Assembly: GCA_041666465.1 (NCBI GenBank)
Contig: JBAYGX010000072.1
Span: forward strand, 1 to 7,704
Length of the DNA stretch: 7,704 bases
Source: XYC2-FULL-41-22 sp041666465
GTDB taxonomy: Bacteria; Patescibacteriota; Gracilibacteria; UBA1369; UBA12470
Reading direction: 5' to 3'
The translations under genes and the position numbers were made by a program. Below the pieces are notes generated by a model. The model was not told the origin of the DNA and did no database searches. It saw only the letters and a program-made list of their open reading frames with translations. Shown here piece by piece: positions 1 through 6,430 of this stretch (position 1 is the first letter of the stretch; each line of letters opens with the position of its first letter).

Positions 1-169
1 AGTAGGCTAGAGAAGAGGGTGAGCTAGTGAAGAGGGGAAGAAGAAAGAGAGAGAGGACCTAGGAACTAGCGAAGATAGTGGGTTAGTGAAGAGAAGAGGG
101 AGGGGAAGAAGATGGAATCTAGTAAACTAGAGAAGATAGTGAGCTGGTTTAGAAAAAGAGGGGAGAAGA
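1..169. repeat. Three imperfect ~60-bp purine-rich tandem repeats
   Basis: Three diverged copies of one unit begin near 1, 61 and 121. Each opens with AG(T)RRRCTAG followed by a GAAGA.AGTG-like run, then GGTTAGTGAAGAG or GAGCTAGTGAAGAG or a diverged equivalent, and ends in an A/G-only stretch. The shared CTAG tetramers sit at 7-10, 66-69 and 127-130, so the spacing is about 59 to 61 bp. By hand count about four bases in five on the plus strand are purines. I see no convincing reading frame here. The array may extend left of the window. Function is unknown; it resembles an intergenic minisatellite, and a long polypurine strand can in principle form unusual DNA structure, which is inference. 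Confidence 0.7.
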
Positions 170-214
170 GTCATAAGACATAGGACTTAAGTCTTACGAC
201 CTATGACTTATGAC
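170..214. repeat. 45-bp near-palindrome built of six tandem heptamers (WCHTANG)
   Basis: Bases 171-212 divide exactly into six 7-mers, at 171, 178, 185, 192, 199 and 206. All six have C at position 2, T at 4, A at 5 and G at 7, which gives WCHTANG. The same stretch is an inverted repeat centred on T192: bases 170-191 pair with 193-214 at 19 of 22 positions, with mismatches at 178/206, 185/199 and 187/197. It could fold as a hairpin or cruciform, or be a multi-site protein target. It sits just upstream of the secreted-protein gene. It differs sharply in composition from the purine tract on its left. Role unknown. Confidence 0.75.
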
Positions 215-215
215 C

Positions 216-220
216 GGGAG
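216..220 (+). promoter_or_regulatory. Possible ribosome binding site (GGGAG) for an upstream GTG start
   Basis: GGGAG lies 8 bases before GTG at 229, which is in frame with the secreted-protein gene. It would add 25 residues to the N-terminus. The site follows a purine-rich tract where such matches are common by chance, and the extended N-terminus makes a poor signal peptide, so I favour the ATG at 304. The call remains open. Confidence 0.25.
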
Positions 221-303
221 TAGAAGAAGTGCTTTTTCAGGGCTTTGAGCTTGACGGCCTGGCATTTTTATGTAATTATAGCTGCTCTTTTATTGTCTTT
301 TTT

Positions 304-1203
304 ATGGGGTTAAGAGTGTTAGCTACAAGTTGTCTTCTGGCATTAAGTACTCCTGCTTTTGGAGAGAAAATGCCTGATGTTCAAGCTAAATCTCCAGATG
401 CTGTTTGGCAAGATTTAAAGCAGAAATCTACTATTTGTAGTGGTGGTATGTGTGAAATTGCAAATCCTGAGGTCCCAAATGGAAAGACGGTAATTCTGGT
501 TAGAGATTCCCAACATGGGGAGGTTGAAAGTGATAGATCTAAATTACAGATTGTAACAAATGAATTGGGAATAAAGGTTATAGGTGTTGAAGGTTTATCG
601 GATGAGGGCAGATTGTTGAATGGTGAAGTTGAGTTAGTTAAGGAGTTACAGGCTGATCCCACTTTGACGGTTGTGCCGTTGGAGGATACGGAGGCTCAAA
701 AGAGAGGTCTGTTGTTTTTGGCGGCTATAATTGAAGGGCAGAGGCTTATGTATGATTCTATTTTACAGGGGTGTATCGCTAAAGATGACCGTATTGAGAA
801 TTGTACGGATAGGCAATGTGATGATGTTGTGGCAAGGTTTCCGGATATTTTGGAGAAATTGCGAGGGCAGGTCCAGGCTCAACTAGACCTATATGATGAT
901 GTTACTATTGATCAAGCGTTTTCTGTTGCCGAGATGGATGGTTCTTTGAGGATTAAGCCGGATAGTAAATCGTATTGCGGTTGGCGTAGTAGTTTAGTTC
1001 AGATGAGCATTCGTTCTGGAACGAGATCAGCCCCTTATAAAAGAGTTGTCCAGTCAGATCGTGAAACTGCGGCTGTTTCTCGGATAGAAAAGACTATAAA
1101 TGATAGAGGATTAAATGTTATGGCTATACTTTTTGGGGCTAATCATGAAAATGGACTTGTTAAGTTGCTTACAGAAGCCGGATATACTGTAATTTCTTTT
1201 TAA
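304..1203 (+). CDS. Secreted TraB/TIKI/EreA-ChaN-like protein
   Basis: A 299-residue protein from ATG 304; an in-frame GTG at 229 would give 324. From ATG it opens with a compact signal peptide: Arg4, a hydrophobic core through about residue 16, and a TPAFG-E cleavage site near residue 20. It is therefore probably exported. Counted in the 324-residue frame, the landmarks are DSQH (His96) after a beta strand, VEG (Glu121), LED (Glu152), DRET (Arg278, Glu279), and GANHENGL (His306) followed by a helix and GYTV. A GxxH-type motif near each end with Glu and Arg between is the signature of the TraB/PrgY-TIKI and EreA/ChaN group, which includes metal-dependent proteases, pheromone-shutdown proteins and haem-binding proteins. 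Six cysteines of the exported part (70, 75, 182, 192, 197, 250) could form disulfides. The middle section (about 160-270) is not recognised. No Shine-Dalgarno is visible before ATG 304. It is co-directional with the next gene, 9 bases away. The fold group is moderately supported; the activity is unknown. Confidence 0.75.
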   Translation: MGLRVLATSCLLALSTPAFGEKMPDVQAKSPDAVWQDLKQKSTICSGGMCEIANPEVPNGKTVILVRDSQHGEVESDRSKLQIVTNELGIKVIGVEGLSDEGRLLNGEVELVKELQADPTLTVVPLEDTEAQKRGLLFLAAIIEGQRLMYDSILQGCIAKDDRIENCTDRQCDDVVARFPDILEKLRGQVQAQLDLYDDVTIDQAFSVAEMDGSLRIKPDSKSYCGWRSSLVQMSIRSGTRSAPYKRVVQSDRETAAVSRIEKTINDRGLNVMAILFGANHENGLVKLLTEAGYTVISF

Positions 1204-1205
1204 GG
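1201..1205 (+). promoter_or_regulatory. Ribosome binding site TAAGG overlapping the upstream stop
   Basis: The TAA stop of the secreted-protein gene is also the first part of TAAGG, placed 7 bases before ATG 1213. This supports that start and suggests the two genes share a transcript with coupled translation. Confidence 0.6.
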
Positions 1206-1212
1206 CGTAAAC

Positions 1213-3657
1213 ATGAATGATACTCGTGAAATATTGGATGAGCGATCTGATCTGGAAAGAGCTTGTATTGAGCTTGTAACGGCCTTGGAAGTAGCTTGTA
1301 TAAAAAGAGATCAGCAAATGAGTGTGCCTACTTATGGTGGATTGGATGGGTATGATAATGATCGTGTAATGACTGAAGTTGAAAATAGTAGATTTAGACA
1401 ATCTTGTAATAGGAAATTTGCCACCACTTCTATTAGAGGTTTTGGGTATCAGCTTGATTTTCAGCCAATTTCTCCGTTTACCGGATATGGTTTTGTTGAC
1501 ATTTGTATTAATGAAGCTGTTCATAGAATTGTTTTTGGTGATGGAGGTCCTGAAATTCCTCAAGATGGTGATATTACTGCTGATGTTTGGAAAAGAGTTT
1601 TGCTTCCGTTGCCATGTTCAGCTTCTGGTTTTATTGATAAAACTATTGATTTTAATAAGTTTGGTTTGTCGCAGGATGATTTTATTAGAGTTTTAGTTGA
1701 TTTATATGAAAATCCCGGATTGCTTGCGGGTGGTAGACGAGATGTTGATATGAACGATTCCAATGAGTATTTAAAGGGTGTTTTGGATGAGATTTTGCAT
1801 GGGCTTGGTTATGATACAAGGGGTAGATTGAAGCGTGAGTTGGATAAAACGCGAAAGTCAGTCGATTCCCTATCGAGTAGTTTGGATGGTTCTACAAGTC
1901 GAGCGAGTAAAGCGGAACGGTCGGCTAATGATTCTTCAAGTGCATTGGAAATTGCACGTCAGCGTATCGATAGTCTTCAAAACATGGTTCTTCTTCCTGT
2001 GTCGCGTAGAGTTAAGATTGGTGTAGTTTGTGTTTTGGCTTATGTCGGTGTTTTCTTTGGTATGAAGCCGGCTTGTGAGTGGTGGAATGAAAGACAAAAT
2101 CCATCTTCGTTTGTTTCTGCCGATAGAGATTTGGATACCATGGGGATACCAGATGATATGTCGGATTCTATGGCTATTTTTATGGCTTCAGTTCCTACAT
2201 ATGGGCCCAAAGCTACAGTGAAGGATACTTTGTTGTCTCCTCATGAAGTGTCAAAGTTTTTTTATAATGGAAGGATTGTTGCTGTCGATGTTGTATCTGG
2301 TCGATATGGTTTAAAAAATACGAGGATGGTTCAATTCTTGTTGCCTGGGAAAACTTCCGGTGAATTACTTCCGGGTATGAAGCCGGGAGATGATATGGTT
2401 GGGCAAGTTTCTTCTGCTGAAGCTCTTGATATGGTTGCCGATACTTCGCCGGAAAAAGAGGATGAGCTGAAGGAGTTTATATGTTGGTGGGTTGGTAAAA
2501 CTTTTCGACGTGTCGATTGGAGTAATGTCGAATTGGATAAATCGGGTCTTTCTTTTGAACGAGATGGTAGTAGTGGTAAGTTAGTAAAAATTAAATATAG
2601 TGGTAAGGGGCAGGATGATTTTGTTGTTGTATACGAAGCCAAGTCAACCGAAGTGGCTGGAACAAGCTTGATGCCTAGAGTTTCTTATTCTAAAAAAGGG
2701 TGTCCCTTGGTTAAGGATGGCGAGCTTCAGTTTTATACCGGAGTTGGTCAGCCTCTTTTGATTCCGGAAGAGTTGCTTAAACCGGCTTCTCTTATGGAAG
2801 GTGGTGTGAAATTATCTGGAGGTCAGTATAAGTCTGTTTTTGATCTTGGTATAACTGGAGATCAGCTTGCCATGGTTATCAGAGAGTATTTTAAAAATAG
2901 AGATACTGGGCAGTTCCAGGTTTTTGATAGGGCTGGTCATTTTAATCCAGGAAGTACCTTGTCTCATTTGGTTGATCCGGATGATGATTTAATTGCAGCG
3001 ATTGATCATTTTGTTGTAAGTCCTGCTGTGGGGGATAAGATTCCTACTTTAGGTGAAAAAGCTGAGATCGGTCGTAAGGTTTTGGCAGATTTAATTGATT
3101 ATCACAGTGAAAGGGGAGGTGTCAGTTCAAGGACTCCTCCGTTGATAACTTTTATGCGTGCATATGGTGGTAGAGATTGCGATATACTGGCGAATGTTGC
3201 GGCCTCTTTATATTCGAGGTTGGGGTTGAAAGTTGCGTTGATGTTTGCAGAACAAGATCCTAAAAAAGTAGATCCTTCAGATGTACGCGTTGGTCATGTT
3301 TTGGTAGGTCTCGATCCTGAAGAGGTAAAAGGTTTTTATGATGAAAAAACTGCTAAAATATTACAGAATCCGGATGGTCGGAAGTGGATTGTAGCCGAAT
3401 TCGGAAGGCCGTTTGGTGAATCTGTTTTGTTGGCGAATCCGGGGGAGGCTTTTTATGATTCAGATCGTTCCGATTATTATGTTGAGTATATAGAGGAAGT
3501 TGATCCTGTTCGTGAAAGCGGTTCTGTGTCTGCTCCGTTGAATTTGCCTGTTGCTGAAATAGGGGAAAGTAGTTCTCCAAAAAAAACTGATGTTTTTCCA
3601 GCAAAAGCGAAATCTTCTTCCAAGAAGAAGTCTAAAACGCAGGTATCACCTCAATAA
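1213..3657 (+). CDS. Single-pass membrane protein with transglutaminase-like domain
   Basis: An 814-residue protein. Residues 1-200 are an acidic domain I do not recognise. About 202-258 is charged and Ser-rich with heptad-like character, a likely coiled coil. Arg265-Arg266 and Lys268 precede one hydrophobic segment (about 267-284), so the N-terminus is probably cytoplasmic and residues 285-814 outside. The outer part has an unassigned, probably beta-rich region (about 300-600). Then comes a stretch resembling a transglutaminase-like (papain-fold) core: GGRDCDILANVAASLYSRLGL with Cys656, VGHVLVGL with His695, and WIVAEF with Glu729 where families usually have Asp. The tail (about 786-814) is rich in Ser, Lys and Pro. 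If active it could be a thiol peptidase, amidase or crosslinking enzyme acting on cell-surface protein or peptidoglycan; this is inference. A TAAGG site sets the start. It appears co-transcribed with the secreted TraB/TIKI-like gene. Its last 26 bases overlap the end of aroK on the other strand. Confidence 0.8.
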   Translation: MNDTREILDERSDLERACIELVTALEVACIKRDQQMSVPTYGGLDGYDNDRVMTEVENSRFRQSCNRKFATTSIRGFGYQLDFQPISPFTGYGFVDICINEAVHRIVFGDGGPEIPQDGDITADVWKRVLLPLPCSASGFIDKTIDFNKFGLSQDDFIRVLVDLYENPGLLAGGRRDVDMNDSNEYLKGVLDEILHGLGYDTRGRLKRELDKTRKSVDSLSSSLDGSTSRASKAERSANDSSSALEIARQRIDSLQNMVLLPVSRRVKIGVVCVLAYVGVFFGMKPACEWWNERQNPSSFVSADRDLDTMGIPDDMSDSMAIFMASVPTYGPKATVKDTLLSPHEVSKFFYNGRIVAVDVVSGRYGLKNTRMVQFLLPGKTSGELLPGMKPGDDMVGQVSSAEALDMVADTSPEKEDELKEFICWWVGKTFRRVDWSNVELDKSGLSFERDGSSGKLVKIKYSGKGQDDFVVVYEAKSTEVAGTSLMPRVSYSKKGCPLVKDGELQFYTGVGQPLLIPEELLKPASLMEGGVKLSGGQYKSVFDLGITGDQLAMVIREYFKNRDTGQFQVFDRAGHFNPGSTLSHLVDPDDDLIAAIDHFVVSPAVGDKIPTLGEKAEIGRKVLADLIDYHSERGGVSSRTPPLITFMRAYGGRDCDILANVAASLYSRLGLKVALMFAEQDPKKVDPSDVRVGHVLVGLDPEEVKGFYDEKTAKILQNPDGRKWIVAEFGRPFGESVLLANPGEAFYDSDRSDYYVEYIEEVDPVRESGSVSAPLNLPVAEIGESSSPKKTDVFPAKAKSSSKKKSKTQVSPQ
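3614..3630 (-). terminator. Weak hairpin just after the aroK stop
   Basis: CTTCTTC (3614-3620) and GAAGAAG (3624-3630) form a 7-bp stem with a 3-base loop, beginning one base past the aroK stop in the minus direction. Downstream on that strand comes ATTTCGCTTTT, which is U-rich but not a clean run. The same bases encode Ser-Ser-Ser-Lys-Lys-Lys in the convergent gene, so the symmetry may simply reflect codons. No better terminator is seen for either operon. Confidence 0.25.
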
Positions 3658-4180
3658 TCTCTTCCGCCTTTTCTTCCGGATCTTTATCACTTGAATTGTC
3701 GTAAACGAAATCGGCGTATTTCAAATAAGTTGATTTGCGTTCTTTCCAGATTTGTTCCAGTTCTTTTTTAAGCGATTTATGGCAGGTGAGGGGAGGACGG
3801 GTTTTGCTGAATTCGATGCGTTTTTTGAGTGTTTCTATATCCGCTGTTAGTAAGATTATGAATCCGTTTTTCTTAAGCAGTTTTGCTGACTTGGGATTTG
3901 TTAAAGTTCCTCCGCCTGTTGAGATTACCAGGTTGTTTTTTTGTGCGATATCGGATACGGCTTGTTCTTCCAGGTTTCTGAAATGGGTCCATCCATGTGA
4001 CTCCACTATCTGATCAATTTTTTTGTTCACGGATCGTTCGATGTATCTGTCCAAATCGATAAATTCGCGTCCCAAATTTGCGGCTATAATTTCGCCTAAA
4101 GTACTCTTGCCGCAACCGCGCATGCCGGTAAGAATGATGTTAGGTGCTACTTTCTTTTCTTTTTTTGTATTGTTTTTCAT
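3632..4180 (-). CDS. aroK: Shikimate kinase
   Basis: Phosphorylates shikimate with ATP to shikimate 3-phosphate, the fifth step of chorismate synthesis, in the cytoplasm. From ATG at 4180 it is 182 residues, close to the usual 165-180. Visible motifs: Walker A GMRGCGKST (19-27); the shikimate-binding DLDRYIE (Asp42, Asp44); FRNLEEQ (Arg68); the STGGG glycine motif (87-91); the lid RPPL (Arg128); and an ER...Y motif (Arg148, Tyr152). It is the bacterial NMP-kinase-like type. An ATG at 4204 would add eight residues (MHCFYWKH); I prefer 4180, which has GGAAG 3 bases upstream. It is the last gene of the aro operon. Its start lies inside the transporter gene (41 shared bases), so its translation is probably coupled to it. 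It ends in TAG, 26 bases inside the convergent gene. Confidence 0.93.
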   Translation of the reverse strand: MKNNTKKEKKVAPNIILTGMRGCGKSTLGEIIAANLGREFIDLDRYIERSVNKKIDQIVESHGWTHFRNLEEQAVSDIAQKNNLVISTGGGTLTNPKSAKLLKKNGFIILLTADIETLKKRIEFSKTRPPLTCHKSLKKELEQIWKERKSTYLKYADFVYDNSSDKDPEEKAEEIIEVIPAF

Positions 4181-5285
4181 ATGCTTCCAATAGAAACAAT
4201 GCAAGCAATGTCGTAATTGAGCTTATTACAATCGGGACTTGATGTCCAAATTTTGAGCCCAATGGACCGAATGCCAGCGATCCTGCGAAAATTGCGGTTG
4301 CTTGTATCAACTGGATTAAACTTGATAAGCCTCCGATAGTTTTTTGCTCAAAGAATTTTGATACTCCGGCATAAATAAAAACGAACATTCCCGCATCGCC
4401 GGCTTCGTGAATAATTCTTCCTGTAAATGATACCCAGATTATTGGTGTGAGCATTATTAAGAAGCCAACAGTTGATAGTATTAATGATGTTGCGACGATT
4501 TTTTTTATATTTATTCCTTTCTCAATAGCTTTTGCTGCCAGCTTGGTCCAGATGAACATAAGTGAAGTTGCTGTTCCTATGTAGAATCCTATTTGTCTTA
4601 ATGATAGGTGTAATGTTTCTTTTAGAAAAGGGCTGTAAGAAGTCAATTCCGCTCCCATGTGAATTGCGAATAGAAAAATTATACCCATGAATATAAGTAC
4701 GAGAGGTTGTGAAATATCTTTTTTGTAATCATCTATTTCCAGAGTGAATTTTCCTGTTTTTTGTAGGAAAATCGATCCGAAAGTTATTAGTGTCAGTATG
4801 CCGCAACAGATTAATAAGTATTTTGGGAAATCGATATAGGCGAGAATGTTTCCGCTAAAAAGTACGCCCAGCCCGCAAAACAACAGGAATGTGCTGACAT
4901 ATTCTTTTACGCTTTTTAGCTTATTTTTTTCGCCAGTTGTTTTGTAGAAAATGCTGTCTAAGGAAATTCCTGACATATTCATTCCGATTCCTCCTATGAA
5001 GAATGCAATTAATAGAAGTGGAAATGATTGTGTTTTTGCCAGTACCAGGTAATTGATTATTGTTAAAATTAACCCTACTTGTAAAATGGTTTTTGATTGG
5101 AATCTGTCGTTTCCAAGTCCGCTCGGTAGAGTGAATAGTAGGCTTGTTATTGTGCGAGCGGCGAATATCATTCCTATTTGTGTCCCCGATAGTCCGATTT
5201 GAGCGAGATATATTGCCAAAAAGAACACAATTGAATTGTGTGTAAATCTGTAGGCGCTTTGTAGTATGTTGAAAAGTTTTGTCAT
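4140..5285 (-). CDS. Major facilitator superfamily transporter in the aro operon
   Basis: A 381-residue integral membrane protein with about twelve hydrophobic segments (for example near 18-31, 37-54, 68-83, 89-106, 128-150, 156-174, 195-212, 262-281, 325-342 and 350-366) and a charged central loop (about 175-192), which fits the MFS 6+6 layout. The loop between helices 2 and 3 carries PSGLGNDRFQSK (54-65), a degenerate form of MFS motif A (GxLaDrxGrr). I take ATG 5285 as the start because it forms an ATGA overlap with the aroA stop; in-frame ATGs at 5339 and 5393 would reach back into aroA. The substrate cannot be read from sequence. Its place between aroA and aroK suggests movement of an aromatic compound, shikimate-type intermediate or related metabolite in or out of the cell, by inference from context. 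Its 3' end overlaps aroK. Confidence 0.85.
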   Translation of the reverse strand: MTKLFNILQSAYRFTHNSIVFFLAIYLAQIGLSGTQIGMIFAARTITSLLFTLPSGLGNDRFQSKTILQVGLILTIINYLVLAKTQSFPLLLIAFFIGGIGMNMSGISLDSIFYKTTGEKNKLKSVKEYVSTFLLFCGLGVLFSGNILAYIDFPKYLLICCGILTLITFGSIFLQKTGKFTLEIDDYKKDISQPLVLIFMGIIFLFAIHMGAELTSYSPFLKETLHLSLRQIGFYIGTATSLMFIWTKLAAKAIEKGINIKKIVATSLILSTVGFLIMLTPIIWVSFTGRIIHEAGDAGMFVFIYAGVSKFFEQKTIGGLSSLIQLIQATAIFAGSLAFGPLGSKFGHQVPIVISSITTLLALFLLEAYEKQYKKRKESST

Positions 5286-6430
5286 GAGGTAGCTAATGAA
5301 TAGTCGTTCCAGAAATTCGGATAAGTTTTCTTTACGCATGAAGGATTCTTGATTTTTATCCCTGGGATTCTCGATTTCAAGATTGCGGCGCACATTGCCA
5401 TGCGGTGGTCGTTATAGGTTTCTATGGTTGTCGGTTTGAGGCGCTTTGCGCCTATTATTTCGAGACCGTTTGGTAGTTCGCGGACTGTTGCGCCTATTTT
5501 TGAAAGTTCTGTTTTGAGGGCGTGTAAGCGATTTGTTTCTTTGAATTTTAGGTTGTGAAGTCCTGTTAATATGCTTTTGCCTTCCGCGAAGCAGGCGAGA
5601 GTTGCGAGTGTCATTGCCGAGTCGGGGAGTGCTATTAAGTTTACTTTCCCGAGCGGTTTTAGTCTTTTGGGTTTTACGGTCTGGATGCCTTCGCGATCTT
5701 CTATTATTTTGTATCTCATTTTCTTTAAGTATTTAAGCATTTTGATGTCGGCTTGGAGGCTTTTTTGGTTTATGTTCAGGACTTTTACAGATCCGAGTGC
5801 GAAAAAGTAGCTTGCGCTTGATGCGTCGGTTTCGATTGTATATGGTGTGTGAAAATTTTTGATTATATCTTTTGTCATGTCGATATACGGTTTTGAGACT
5901 ATTTCTCCGGTGATTTTTATTTTTGGATTCCCGAAGAGTTTTTTTGCCATGAGAAGTCCGGATATGAATTGGCTGCTGATTGATCCGTTAATTTGTATTG
6001 TTTTTGGTTTGAAATTTGGATTGCCGTGAATTGTGAGTGGGGGACATCCATTTCTCGATTCGATTCCCGGAAGTGCCTTGATGATGTCGTGCATTGGGCG
6101 TGATTGCATTTGTTTATTCCCCGTGATTGTCGAGGTGAAATTTTGGGTTGCGAGTATTGGAATTAAAAATCTTATCGCCGTGCCGGAATTTCCGATATTT
6201 AGTGTTTTTTGTGGTGCCTTTAGTTGGTTGCCCAAGCCGTGAACGGTTATTTGTGAATTATTTTTTTGTTCAAACTTAATGCCGAGATTTTTCAGTGCAT
6301 TTATGAGGTTGTTTGAGTCTTCACAAAATAGAGGATTTTTGATTATCGTTTTTCCTTTTCGAAGACTTGCGAGAATTAGCGCTCGCGCCATGTAACTTTT
6401 TGAGGCTGGGACTTTTATTTTTTTGATCAT
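5282..6430 (-). CDS. aroA: EPSP synthase (3-phosphoshikimate 1-carboxyvinyltransferase)
   Basis: Transfers the enolpyruvyl group of PEP to shikimate 3-phosphate, giving EPSP, the sixth step of chorismate synthesis. It has 382 residues against 427 in E. coli. Active-site landmarks remain: PASKSYMARAL (Lys11, Ser12, Arg16), GNSGTAIR (80-87), SRP (Arg111), SSQF (Ser152, Ser153, Gln154), SKPYID (Tyr182), DASSASYF (202-209), PDSAM (Asp270), FKETNR (Lys297, Glu298, Arg301), YNDHRMAM (His342, Arg343) and Lys368. The Gly of E. coli GNAGTA (Gly96) is kept, but the residue matching Pro101 is Phe88, and the KETDR Asp is Asn300. Between SKPYID and DASSAS there are 17 residues where E. coli has 39. The start overlaps the aroB stop as ATGA, and its own stop overlaps the transporter start as ATGA, so translation along the operon is probably coupled. 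Confidence 0.95.
   Translation of the reverse strand: MIKKIKVPASKSYMARALILASLRKGKTIIKNPLFCEDSNNLINALKNLGIKFEQKNNSQITVHGLGNQLKAPQKTLNIGNSGTAIRFLIPILATQNFTSTITGNKQMQSRPMHDIIKALPGIESRNGCPPLTIHGNPNFKPKTIQINGSISSQFISGLLMAKKLFGNPKIKITGEIVSKPYIDMTKDIIKNFHTPYTIETDASSASYFFALGSVKVLNINQKSLQADIKMLKYLKKMRYKIIEDREGIQTVKPKRLKPLGKVNLIALPDSAMTLATLACFAEGKSILTGLHNLKFKETNRLHALKTELSKIGATVRELPNGLEIIGAKRLKPTTIETYNDHRMAMCAAILKSRIPGIKIKNPSCVKKTYPNFWNDYSLATS

Noticed and set aside
1..214. CRISPR array at the left edge
   Set aside because: The units are diverged and differ along their whole length, with no alternation of constant repeats and unique spacers.
251..281. TTGACG at 251 with AT-rich TGTAATTATA downstream as a promoter for the secreted-protein gene
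   Set aside because: The best -10 match (TGTAAT, 271-276) leaves only 14 bases of spacer and the other options match poorly. If real it would favour the ATG 304 start.
1111..1563. 150-codon minus-strand open frame across the two plus-strand genes
   Set aside because: Low-complexity Ser/Ile/Asn translation with no recognisable domain; it overlaps two well-supported genes with their own landmarks.
5286..5393. Longer transporter N-terminus starting at 5393 or 5339
   Set aside because: It would overlap aroA by up to 112 bases and adds a charged stretch unlike an MFS N-terminus; ATG 5285 gives the ATGA coupling also seen upstream.
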